From contig OZ024735.1 of the NCBI GenBank assembly GCA_964016875.1, positions 9,967,338-10,031,337 on the forward strand: a DNA stretch of 64,000 bases, written 5' to 3'. A model generated the notes under the pieces. The model was not told the origin of the DNA. It searched no databases and saw only the letters and a list, made by a program, of their open reading frames with translations. Numbering within the stretch: the first letter of the stretch is position 1; every line of letters starts with the position of its first letter. The DNA is from Fallopia convolvulus (Eukaryota; Streptophyta; Magnoliopsida; Caryophyllales; Polygonaceae). Below, in pieces: positions 24,801-36,238 of this stretch. Made by a program: the position numbers and the translations under genes.

Positions 24801-27359
24801 TTTTGCCTTTAAAATGAATTGTGATCTAACATTGCACGCCAATTGTTCGATGAAATGTCCATGTAAATTTCACTCCTAAATGTAGCATTCGATTTCTAGG
24901 TTTGAATTTATGCTTTTATACTACTGGTCTTGATTTTATAGTGCAGAATGTGCTTATTTGCTTGATACTATCCTCATTCTTTATGCTTATGCCTAGATGT
25001 CTTTAAAGTTCACTTGTTTTTTCTCCTTTTGCCTTTAAAAATTGACTTGTGATCTAACATTACACGCCAAGTGTTCGATGAAATGTCCATCTAAATTTCA
25101 CTCCTAAATTTCGCATTCGGTTTCTATGTTTGAATTTATGATTTTATTCGATCGATCTTGATTTTGTGGTGCAGAATGTGCTTATTGGCTTGAAACTATC
25201 CTCATTCTTTATGCTTATGCCTAGATGTCTTTAAAGTTCACTTGTTTTTTCTCCTTTTGCATCTAAAATGACTTGTGATCTAACATTGCACGCCAAGTGT
25301 TCGATGAAATGTCCATGTAAATTTCGCTCCTAAATGTGTCATTCGGTTTCTAGGTTCGAATTTATGCTTTTATTCGATCGGTCTTGATTTTGTAGTAATG
25401 AATGTGCTTATTGTCTTGATACTATCCTCATTCTTTATGCTTATGCCTAGATGTCTTTAAAGTTAACTTGGCTTTTCTCCTTTTGCCTTTTAAAATTTAC
25501 TTGTGATCTAACATTACATGCCAAGTGTTGGATGAAATGTCCATGTAATTGTCACTCCTAAATGTGGCATTCGGTTTCTAGGTTCGAATTTATGCTTTTA
25601 TTCGATCGGTCTTGATTTTGTAGTGCAGAATGTGCTTATTGGCTTGATATTATCCTCATTCTTTATGCTTATGCCTAGATATCTTTAAAGTTCACTTGGC
25701 TTTTCTCCTTTTTCCTTTAAAAATTGACTTATGATTTAACATTACACGCCAAGTGTTCGATGAAATGTCCATGTAAATATCACTCCTAATTGTGGCATTC
25801 GGTTTCTAGGTTCAAATTTATGCTTTTATTCGATCGGTCTTGATTTTGTGGTGCAGAATGTTCTTATTTGCTTGATACTATCCTCATTCTTTATGCTTAT
25901 GACTAGATGTATTTAAAGTTCACTTGTTTTTCTCCTTTTGCCTTTAAAAATTGACTTGTGATCTAACATTACACGTCAAGTGTTCGATGAAATATCCTTG
26001 TAAATTTTCACTCCTAAATGTGGCATTCAGTTTCTGTGTTTGAATTTATGCTTTTATTCGACTGGTCTTTATTATATAGTGCAGAATGTGCTTATTTGCT
26101 TGATACTATCCTCATTCTTTATGCTTATGCCCAGATGTCTTTAAAGTTAACTTGGCTTTTCTCCTTTTGCCTTTTAAAATTTACTTGTGATCTAACATTA
26201 CACGCCAAGTGTTGGATGAAATGTCCATGTAAATGTCACTCCTAAATGTGGCATTCGGTTTCTAGGTTCGAATTTATGCTTTAATTCGATCGGTCTTGAT
26301 TTTGTAGTGCAGAATGTGCTTATTGTCTTGATACTATCCTCATTCTTTATGCTTATTCCTAGATGTCTTTAAAGTTTACTTGGCTTTTCTCCTTTTGCCT
26401 TTAAAAATTTACTTGTGATCTAACATTACACGCCAAGTGTTCGATGAAATGTCCATCTAAATTTCACTCCCAAATTTGGCATTCGGTTTCTAGGTTTGAA
26501 TTTATGATTTTATTCGATCGGTCTTGATTTTGTGGTGCAGAATGTGCTTATTGGCTTGAAACTATCCTGATTCTTTATGCATATGCCTAAATGTCTTTAA
26601 AGTTCAATTGTTTTTTCTCCTTTTGCCTTTAAAATGACTTGTGATCTATCATTGCACGCAAAGTGTTCGATGAAATGTCCATGTAAATTTCACTCCTAAA
26701 TGTGGCATTCGGTTTCTAGGTTCGAATTTATGCTTTTATTCGACTTGTCTTTATTTTATAGTGCAGAATGTGCTTATTTGCTTGATACTATCCTCATTCT
26801 TTATGTGTATGCCTAGATGTCCTTAAAGTTCACTTGTTTTTCTTCTTTTGCCTTTAAAAATTGACTTGTGACCTAACATTACACGCCAAGTGTTCAATGA
26901 AATGTTCATGTAAATGTCACTCGTAAATGTGGCATTCGGTTTCTAGGTTCGAATTTATGCTTTTATTCGATCAGTCTTGATTTTGTAGTGATGAATGTGC
27001 TTATTGTCTTGATACTATCCTCATTCTTTATGCTTATGCCTAGATGTCTTTAAAGTTAACTTGGCTTTTCTCCTTTTGCCTTAAAAATTGACTTGTGATC
27101 TAACATTACACGCCAAGTGTTCGATGAAATGTCCATCTAAATTTCACTCCTAAATGTGGCATTTGGTTTCTAGGTTCGAATTTATGCTTTAATTCGATCG
27201 GTCTTGATTTTGTAGTGTAGAATGTGCTTATTGTCTTGATACTATCCTCATTCTTTATGCTTATGCCTAGATGTCTTTAAAGTTCACTTGGCTTTTCTCC
27301 TTTTGCCTTTAAAAATTGACTTGTGATCTAACATTACACGCCAAGTGTTCGATGAAATG

Positions 27360-28316
27360 TCCATGTAAATGTCACTCCTAAATGTCGCATTCGGTTTCTA
27401 GGTTCGAATTTATGCTTTTATTCGACTGGTCTTTATTTTATAGTGTAGAATGTGCATATTTGCTTGATACTATTCTCATTCTTTATGCTTATGCCTAGAT
27501 GTCTTTAAAATTCACTTGTTTTTCTCCTTTTGCCTTTAAAAAATGGACTTGTGATCTAACATTACACGCCAAGTGTTCGATGAAATGTCCATTTAAATGT
27601 CACTGCTAAATGTGGCATTCAGTTTCTAGGTTCGAATTTATGCTTTAATTCGATCGGTCTTGATTTTGTAGTGCAGAATGTGCTTATTGTCTTGATACTA
27701 TCGTCATTCTTTATGCTTATTCCTAGATGTCTTTAAAGTTTACTTGGCTTTTCTCCTTTTGCCTTTAAAAATTGACTTGTGATCTAACATTACACGCCAA
27801 GTGTTCGATGAAATGTCCATCTAAATTTCACTCCTAAATTTGGCATTCGGTTTCTAGGTTTGAATTTATGATTTTATTCGATCGGTCTTGATTTTGTGGT
27901 GCAGAATGTGCTTATTGGCTTGAAACTATCCTCATTCTTTATGCTTATGCCTAAATGTCTTTAAAGTTCAATTGTTTTTTCTCCTTTTGCCTTTAAAATG
28001 ACTTGTGATCTAACATTGCACGCAAAGTGTTCGATGAAATGTCCATGTAAATATCGCTTCTAAATGTGGCATTCGGTTTCTAGGTTCGAATTTATGCTTT
28101 TATTCGATCGGTCTTGATTTTGTAGTAATGAATGTGCTTATTGTCTTGATACTATCCTCATTCTTTATGCTTATGCCTAGATGTCTTTAAAGTTAACTTG
28201 GCTTTTCTCCTTTTGCCTTTTAAAATTTACTTGTGATCTAACATTACACGCCAAGTGTTGGATGAAATGTCCATGTAAATGTCACTCCTAAATGTGGCAT
28301 TCGGTTTCTAGGTTCA
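27360..28316. repeat. Permuted long-range block, related to 9667-10620
   Basis: The variant AAAAAATGGACTTGTG near 27539 matches the one near 9846, an offset of 17,693 bp that holds up to about 28,314. The next bases instead match 7196 onwards with an offset of 21,104 bp. The junction is in register, as expected for unequal exchange between related units. Confidence 0.7.
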
Positions 28317-31300
28317 AATTTATGCTTTTATTCGATCGGTCTTGATTTTGTGGTGCACAATGTTCTTATTTGCTTGATACTATCCTCATTCTTTATGCTT
28401 ATGACTAGATGTCTTTAAAGTTCACTTGTTTTTCTCCTTTTGCCTTTAAAAATTGACTTGTGATCTAACATTACACGCCAAGTGTTCGATGAAATATCCA
28501 TGTAAATTTCACTCCTAAATGTGGCATTCAGTATCTGTGTTTGAATTTATGCTTTTATTCGACTGGTCTGTATTTTATAGTGCAGAATGTGCTTATTTGC
28601 TTGATACTATCCTCATTCTTTATGCTTATACCTAGATGTCTTTAAAGTTCACTTGTTTTTTCTCCTTTTGCCTTTTAAAATTTATTTGTGATCTAACATT
28701 ACACGCCAAGTGTTGGATGAAATGTCCATGTAAATGTCACTCCTAAATGTGGCATTCGGTTTCTAGGTTCGAATTTATGCTTTTATTCGATCGGTCTTGA
28801 TTTTGTAGTGCAGAATGTGCTTATTGGCTTGATACTATCCTCATTCTTTATGCTTATGCCTAGATATCTTTAAAGTTCACTTGTTTTTTCTCCGTTTGCA
28901 TCTAAAATGACTTGTGATCTAACATTGCACGCCAAGTGTTCGATGAAATGTCCATGTAAATTTCACTCCTAAATGTGGCATTCGGTTTCTAGGTTCGAAT
29001 TTATGCTTTTATTCGATCGGTCTTGATTTTGTTGTGCAGAATGTGCTTATTGTCTTGATACTATCCTCATTCTTTATGCTTATTCCTAGATGTCTTTAAA
29101 GTTTACTTGGCTTTTCTCCTTTTGCCTTTAAAAATTGACTTATGATCTAACATTACACGCCAAGTGTTCGATGAAATGTCCATCTAAATTTCACTCCTAA
29201 ATGTGGCATTCGGTTTCTAGGTTCGAATTTATGCTTTAATTCGATCGGTCTTGATTTTGTATTGCAGAATGTGCTTATTGTCTTGATACTATCCTCATTC
29301 TTTATGCTTATGCCTAGATGTCTTTAAAGTTCACTTGGCTTTTCTCCTTTTGCCTTTAAAAATTGACTTATGATCTAACATTACACGCCAAGTGTTCGAT
29401 GAAATGTCCATCTAAATTTCACTCCTAAATGTGGCATTCAGTATCTGTGTTTGAATTTATGCTTTTATTCGACTGGTCTGTATTTTATAGTGCAGAATGT
29501 GCTTATTTGCTTGATACTATCCTCATTCTTTATGCTTATGCCTAGATGTCTTTAAAGTTCACTTGTTTTTTCTCCCTTTGCCTTTAAAAATTGACTTGTG
29601 ATCTAACATTACACGCCAAGTGTTCGATGAAATGTCCATCTAAATTTCACTCCTAAATTTGGCATTCGGTTTCTAGGTTTGAATTTATGATTTTATTCGA
29701 TCGGTCTTGATTTTGTGGTGCAGAATGTGCTTATTGGCTTGAAACTATCCTCATTCTTTATGCTTATGCCTAGATGTCTTTAAAGTTCACTTGTTTTTTC
29801 TCCGTTTGCATCTAAAATGACTTGTGATCTAACATTGCACGCCAAGCGTTCGATGAAATGTCCATGTAAATTTCACTCCTAAATGTGGCATTCGGTTTCT
29901 AGGTTCGAATTTATGCTTTTATTCGATCGGTCTTGATTTTGTAGTGATGAATGTGCTTATTGTCTTGATACTATCCACATTCTTTATGCTTATGCCTAGA
30001 TGTCTTTAAAGTTAACTTGGCTTTTCTCCTTTTGCCTTAAAAATTGACTTGTGATCTAACATTGCACGCCAAGTGTTCGATAAAATGTCCATGTAAATTT
30101 CGCTCCTAAATGTGGCATTAGGTTTCTAGGTTCGAATTTATGCTTTTATTCGATCGGTCTTGATTTTGTAGTGCAGAATGTGCTTATTGGCTTGATACTA
30201 TCCTCATTCTTTATGCTTATGCCTAGATATCTTTAAAGTTCACTTGGCTTTTCTCCTTTTGCCTTTAAAAATTGACTTATGATTTAACATTACACGCCAA
30301 GTGTTCGATGAAATGTCCATGTAAATGTCACTCCTAATTGTGGCATTCGGTTTCTAGGTTCAAATTTATGCTTTTATTCGATCGGTCTTGATTTTGTGGT
30401 GCACAATGTTCTTATTTGCTTGATACTATCCTCATTCTTTATGCTTATGACTAGATGTCTTTAAAGTTCACTTGTTTTTCTCCTTTTGCCTTTAAAAATT
30501 GACTTGTGATCTAACATTACACGCTTAGTGTTCGATGAAATATCCATGTAAATTTCACTCCTAAATGTGGCATTCAGTATCTGTGTTTGAATTTATGCTT
30601 TTATTCGACTGGTCTGTATTTTATAGTGCAGAATGTGCTTATTTGCTTGATACTATCCTCATTCTTTATGCTTATACCTAGATGTCTTTAAAGTTCACTT
30701 GTTTTTTCTCCTTTTGCCTTTTAAAATTTATTTGTGATCTAACATTACACGCCAAGTGTTGGATGAAATGTCCATGTAAATGTCACTCCTAAATGTGGCA
30801 TTCGGTTTCTAGGTTCGAATTTATGCTTTTATTCGATCGGTCTTGATTTTGTAGTGCAGAATGTGCTTATTGGCTTGATACTATCCTCATTCTTTATGCT
30901 TATGCCTAGATATCTTTAAAGTTCACTTGTTTTTTCTCCGTTTGCATCTAAAATGACTTGTGATCTAACATTGCACGCCAAGTGTTCGATGAAATGTCCA
31001 TGTAAATTTCACTCCTAAATGTGGCATTCGGTTTCTAGGTTCGAATTTATGCTTTTATTCGATCGGTCTTGATTTTGTTGTGCAAAATGTGCTTATTGTC
31101 TTGATACTATCCTCATTCTTTATGCTTATTCCTAGATGTCTTTAAAGTTTACTTGGCTTTTCTCCTTTTGCCTTTAAAAATTGACTTATGATCTAACATT
31201 ACACGCCAAGTGTTCGATGAAATGTCCATCTAAATTTCACTCCTAAATGTGGCATTCGGTTTCTAGGTTCGAATTTATGCTTTAATTCGATCGGTCTTGA

Positions 31301-32391
31301 TTTTGTATTGCAGAATGTGCTTATTGTCTTGATACTATCCTCATTCTTTATGCTTATGCCTAGATGTCTTTAAAGTTCACTTGGCTTTTCTCCTTTTGCC
31401 TTTAAAAATTGACTTATGATCTAACATTACACGCCAAGTGTTCGATGAAATGTCCATCTAAATTTCACTCCTAAATGTGGCATTCAGTATCTGTGTTTGA
31501 ATTTATGCTTTTATTCGACTGGTCTGTATTTTATAGTGCAGAATGTGCTTATTTGCTTGATACTATCCTCATTCTTTATGCTTATGCCTAGATGTCTTTA
31601 AAGTTCACTTGTTTTTTCTCCCTTTGCCTTTAAAAATTGACTTGTGATCTAACATTACACGCCAAGTGTTCGATGAAATGTCCATCTAAATTTCACTCCT
31701 AAATTTGGCATTCGGTTTCTAGGTTTGAATTTATGATTTTATTCGATCGGTCTTGATTTTGTGGTGCAGAATGTGCTTATTGGCTTGAAACTATCCTCAT
31801 TCTTTATGCTTATGCCTAGATGTCTTTAAAGTTCACTTGTTTTTTCTCCGTTTGCATCTAAAATGACTTGTGATCTAACATTGCACGCCAAGTGTTCGAT
31901 GAAATGTCCATGTAAATTTCACTCCTAAATGTGGCATTCGGTTTCTAGGTTCGAATTTATGCTTTTATTCGATCGGTCTTGATTTTGTAGTGATGAATGT
32001 GCTTATTGTCTTGATACTATCCACATTCTTTATGCTTATGCCTAGATGTCTTTAAAGTTAACTTGGCTTTTCTCCTTTTGCCTTAAAAATTGACTTGTGA
32101 TCTAACATTGCACGCCAAGTGTTCGATAAAATGTCCATGTAAATTTCACTCCTAAATGTGGCATTAGGTTTCTAGGTTCGAATTTATGCTTTTATTCGAT
32201 CGGTCTTGATTTTGTAGTGCAGAATGTGCTTATTGGCTTGATACTATCCTCATTCTTTATGCTTATGCCTAGATATCTTTAAAGTTCACTTGGCTTTTCT
32301 CCTTTTGCCTTTAAAAATTGACATATGATCTAACATTACACGCCAAGTGTTCGATGAAATGTCCATGTAAATGTCACTCCTAATTGTGGCA
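28300..32391. repeat. Nonamer higher-order repeat, 2046 bp, two copies
   Basis: Four independent markers are exactly 2046 bp apart: GTGCACAATG at 28353 and 30399, TGCATCTAAA at 28897 and 30943, the same word at 29807 and 31853, and TAAAATGTCC at 30081 and 32127. The copies cover about 28300-30345 and 30346-32391. Copy 1 also matches 7196-9240 at a constant offset of 21,104 bp, and sequence after copy 2 matches near 9.3-10.3 kb at an offset of 23,150 bp. Confidence 0.85.
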
Positions 32392-34771
32392 TTCAGTTTC
32401 TAGGTTCAAATTTATGTTTTTATTCGATCGGTCTTGATTTTGTGGTGCAGAATGTTCTTATTTGCTTGATACTATCCTCATTCTTTATGCTTATGACTAG
32501 ATGTCTTTAAAGTTCACTTGTTTTTCTCCTTTTGCCTTTAAAAATTGACATGTGATCTAACATTACACGCCAAGTGTTCGATGAAATATCCATGTAAATG
32601 TCACTCCTAAATGTCGCATTCGGTTTCTAGGTTCGAATTTATGCTTTTATTCGACTGGTCTTTATTTTATAGTGTAGAATGTGCATATTTGCTTGATACT
32701 ATTCTCATTCTTTATGCTTATGCCTAGATGTCTTTAAAATTCACTTGTTTTTCTCCTTTTGCCTTTAAAAATTTACTTGTGATCTAACATTACATGCCAA
32801 GTGTTCGATGACATATCCATGTAAATTTCACTCCTAAATGTGGCATTCAGTTTCTAGGTTTGAATTTATGCTTTTATTCGACTGGTCTTTATTTTATAGT
32901 GCAGAATGTGCTTATTTGCTTGATACTATCCTCATTCTTTATGCTTATACCTAGATGTCTTTAAAGTTCAGTTGTTTTTTCTCCTTTTGCCTTTAAAAAA
33001 TGGACTTGTGATCTAACATTACACGCCAAGTGTTCGATGAAATGTCCATTTAAATGTCACTGCTAAATGTGGCATTCAGTTTCTAGGTTCGAATTTATGC
33101 TTTAATTCGATCGGTCTTGATTTTGTAGTGCAGAATGTGCTTATTGTCTTGATACTATCGTCATTCTTTATGCTTATTCCTAGATGTCTTTAAAGTTTAC
33201 TTGGCTTTTCTCCTTTTGCCTTTAAAAATTGACTTGTGATCTAACATTACACGCCAAGTGTTCGATGAAATGTCCATCTAAATTTCACTCCTAAATTTGG
33301 CATTCGGTTTCTAGGTTTGAATTTATGATTTTATTCGATCGGTCTTGATTTTGTGGTGCAGAATGTGCTTATTGGCTTGAAACTATCCTCATTCTTTATG
33401 CTTATGCCTAAATGTCTTTAAAGTTCAATTGTTTTTTCTCCTTTTGCCTTTAAAATGACTTGTGATCTAACATTGCACGCAAAGTGTTCGATGAAATGTC
33501 CATGTAAATTTCGCTCCTAAATGTGGCATTAGGTTTCTAGGTTCGAATTTATGCTTTTATTCGATCGGTCTTGATTTTGTAGTGCAGAATGTGCTTATTG
33601 GCTTGATACTATCCTCATTCTTTATGCTTATGCCTAGATATCTTTAAAGTTCACTTGGCTTTTCTCCTTTTGCCTTTAAAAATTGACTTATGATCTAACA
33701 TTACACGCCAAGTGTTCGATGAAATGTCCATGTAAATTTCACTCCTAAATGTGGCATTCGGTTTCTAGGTTCAAATTTATGCTTTTATTCGATCGGTCTT
33801 GATTTTGTAGTGATGAATGTGCTTATTGTCTTGATACTATCCTCATTCTTTATGCTTATGCCTAGATGTCGTTTAAGTTCATTTGTTTTTCTCATTTTGC
33901 CTTTAAAAATTGACTTGTGATCTAACATTACACGCCAAGTGTTCGATGAAATGTCCATGTAAATGTCACTCCTAATTGTGGCATTCGGTTTCTAGGTTCA
34001 AATTTATGTTTTTATTCGATCGGTCTTGATTTTGTGGTGCAGAATGTTCTTATTTGCTTGATACTATCCTCATTCTTTATGCTTATGACTAGATGTCTTT
34101 AAAGTTCACTTGTTTTTCTCCTTTTGCCTTTAAAAATTGCCTTGTGATCTAACATTACACGCCAAGTGTTCGATGAAATATCCATGTAAATGTCACTCCT
34201 AAATGTGGCATTCGGTTTCTAGGTTCGAATTTATGCTTTTATTCGACTGGTCTTTATATTTATAGTGTAGAATGTGCATATTTGCTTGATACTATTCTCA
34301 TTCTTTATGCTTATGCCTAGATGTCTTTAAAATTCACTTGTTTTTCTCCTTTTGCCTTTAAAAATTTACTTGTGATCTAACATTACATGCCAAGTGTTCG
34401 ATGAAATATCCATGTAAATTTCACTCCTAAATGTGGCATTCAGTTTCTAGGTTTGAATTTATGCTTTTATTCGACTGGTCTTTATTTTATAGTGCAGAAT
34501 GTGCTTATTTGCTTGATACTATCCTCATTCTTTATGCTTATGCCCAGATGTCTTTAAAGTTAACTTGGCTTTTCTCCTTTTGCCTTTTAAAATTTACTTG
34601 TGATCTAACATTACACGCCAAGTGTTGGATGAAATGTCCATGTAAATGTCACTCCTAAATGTGGCATTCGGTTTCTTGGTTCGAATTTATGCTTTAATTC
34701 GATCGGTCTTGATTTTGTAGTGTAGAATGTGCTTATTGTCTTGATACTATCCTCATTCTTTATGCTTATTC

Positions 34772-34776
34772 CTAGA
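34772..34776. other. Target site duplication, left
   Basis: CTAGA directly before the left LTR, identical to CTAGA at 45679-45683. Five bp is the usual length for Ty1/copia integrases. Removing the element and one copy restores a normal satellite reading of TTATTCCTAGATGTC. Confidence 0.95.
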
Positions 34777-35833
34777 TGTTGGATCGTAATCGGTTAGCAG
34801 TGAGCTTGGGAACTGGCAATTAAGCTATTCCCAAGGCAGCGGAAGTAAATAATCGCAAGTAATAAAAACAGTTAAGGGGACAGTTCCTTTATAGAGGAAC
34901 CCCACTACAACCAACTAGTTGTATGGGTAAACCTCTACCTCCGCTTGGAGGATTTTGAATGACTTACTTATATTGATTGCTTTGTTCCTTAGTTACACAG
35001 CCGGATTTACACTTCTCTGTTCCTACAAGTTCTTCCTAACTCTAGCAACACTAGTAAATCCTCTCAACTGAGTTCCTAAGCTCACAACAGCAAAACACAA
35101 GTAACTCAAACCTTACGTTGACTTCTCAGTTCCCTTGCTCCAGGGAACTTCAGCTTCACCGTCGTCGAGATCACACACTCGCCGGCGGGGACTTCTCTTC
35201 CTTTTCTTTCTTTTCTCAGATGTGGGTGTTTTGTAAGTTCTGGGAGAAGTACTCAACCGAGTACTATTCATTTGGCTTTATAGTCCATTTGTCTTGGGCA
35301 GTAGCATCTTTCGTTTGTGTCCAAAATGCCCTTTGCTTGATGCCCAAGTTGTACTTTCTTCACATGTGACTTTGGTTTGAACTAGGTCAACTTCTTGAAT
35401 CAATCGGACCGTTGGATGAAGCGTGACAGTCTGATCCTCAGACTGTTCCCTCTGGCTGTCTGATACAGGATCCCGCGATCTGCGCTGAACGGTCGTTGTC
35501 TTCACATGTGAGTTCCCATTTCATGGGAACTGACTTCTTCAGAGTTCCCTTGATGGAAACTCTTCATCGTTGTAAGCTTGTGTTTTCTTGTTTGTTTCTG
35601 GGAGTTCCCACTTCATGGGAACTTTCCTCTTCAGAGTTCCCTTGATGGAAACTCTTCATTGTGGCTAGCAGTGGCTTTGTCATTCATAGGAGTTCTTTGT
35701 TGTACCTGTGTTCCTTAGAAATACTTGAACAAACCACATTAGTTCCCTATGGTGTTTGTCATTATCAAAACATAAAGAGGAGTGAATCGTTGATCCGTTG
35801 CTTAGAACCAGAGGTCCCAACAACGTCCCAACA
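34777..35833 (-). repeat. 3' LTR
   Basis: 1057 bp, starting TGTTGG and ending CCAACA. It differs from the other LTR at 34827 (A, other G), 35464 (T, other G), 35700 (T, other C) and 35772 (A, other T). It contains a 58-bp duplication (35510-35567 and 35602-35659) and several perfect inverted repeats. Short open frames within it appear identically in the other LTR and have no recognisable product. Confidence 0.96.
35510..35659. repeat. 58-bp duplication with hairpins in the 3' LTR
   Basis: Two 58-bp copies, 35510-35567 and 35602-35659, lie 92 bp apart and differ at a few bases. Each begins with a perfect 8-bp stem, AGTTCCCA and TGGGAACT around a 5-base loop (35511-35531 and 35603-35623), followed by GAGTTCCCTTGATGGAAACT. 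The same structure is at 45355-45504 in the 5' LTR. Tandem motifs in the U3 part of LTRs are often enhancers. That role here is inference. Confidence 0.7.
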
Positions 35834-35834
35834 A

Positions 35835-35847
35835 TTTCCCCCTTTTT
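35835..35847 (-). promoter_or_regulatory. Polypurine tract, plus-strand primer
   Basis: On the minus strand AAAAAGGGGGAAA lies one base before the 3' LTR (TGTTGG). It is preceded by TCATCATC, as in Sirevirus ends. RNase H-resistant purine tracts at this position prime second-strand synthesis. Confidence 0.9.
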
Positions 35848-36008
35848 GATGATGACAAACCCATCACAAAAATGCAAGTATTTCAATGAATGATATGCTG
35901 ATGAGTTCCTAAGTATGATTTTGGGAAGTCACTCTTAGTGAGACATTTAGATTTAGGGAGCCACTTCTGGTGAGACACATAGTTCCTATTAGGCTTTTTA
36001 TGCAATTG

Positions 36009-36085
36009 TTCCCCCTTAGCTTATGCGTGGTCTGTGATGACTTAAACTTTGAACTCATCTCACATTTTTTATCTTTCCCCCTTTT
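36009..36085 (-). promoter_or_regulatory. Two additional polypurine tracts
   Basis: On the minus strand AAAAGGGGGAAA (36074-36085), again following a GATGATGTC sequence, and AAGGGGGAA (36009-36017) repeat the theme of the main tract 170-240 bases upstream of it. Multiple purine tracts before the 3' LTR are a known Sirevirus trait. The rest of 35848-36238 has no recognisable content. Confidence 0.65.
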
Positions 36086-36238
36086 GACATCATCGAAAAT
36101 CAAGCAAAGCAATATTAGGAAAGAATGGAACACGCAATCAAAATAAAGACCATTGCATTACTTAAGATAATATGTACAATGGGAACCCAAGTACAATTTT
36201 GTGGTCATTTTTGGATTAAGGGAACAAGAAGGGAGAGA

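Larger units (their letters stand above)
1..34776. repeat. 228-bp satellite array, left arm
   Basis: About 152 head-to-tail monomers fill this stretch with no interruption. The phrase TCATTCTTTATGCTTATGCC recurs at 1, 229 and 457, which fixes the period at 228 bp. Each monomer carries, in order, a CTAGATGTCTTTAAAGTT block, a pyrimidine-rich TTTTCTCCTTTTGCC block, a CTAACATTACACGCCAAGTG block, a CATTCGGTTTCTAGGTTCGA block and a TTCGATCGGTCTTGATTTTG block. Variants include CGACTGG or TACTACTGG in place of CGATCGG, GCATCTAAAATG in place of GCCTTTAAAAATTG, and GATATC in place of GATGTC. The DNA is AT-rich and stop codons are frequent on both strands. No host gene is visible. The array type (centromeric, pericentromeric or subtelomeric) cannot be decided from sequence. 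Confidence 0.97.

Noticed and set aside
1..34776. CRISPR-like or minisatellite interpretation of the repeats
   Set aside because: There are no unique spacers between conserved repeats. The whole 228-bp unit is repeated, the DNA is eukaryotic satellite, and the flanking element is a plant retrotransposon.
35118..35369. 83-codon open frame in the LTR, repeated at 44963-45214, and a 75-codon frame on the other strand
   Set aside because: Present in both LTRs only because the LTRs are identical. It shows no recognisable domain and is antisense to the element's transcription (the plus-strand one).
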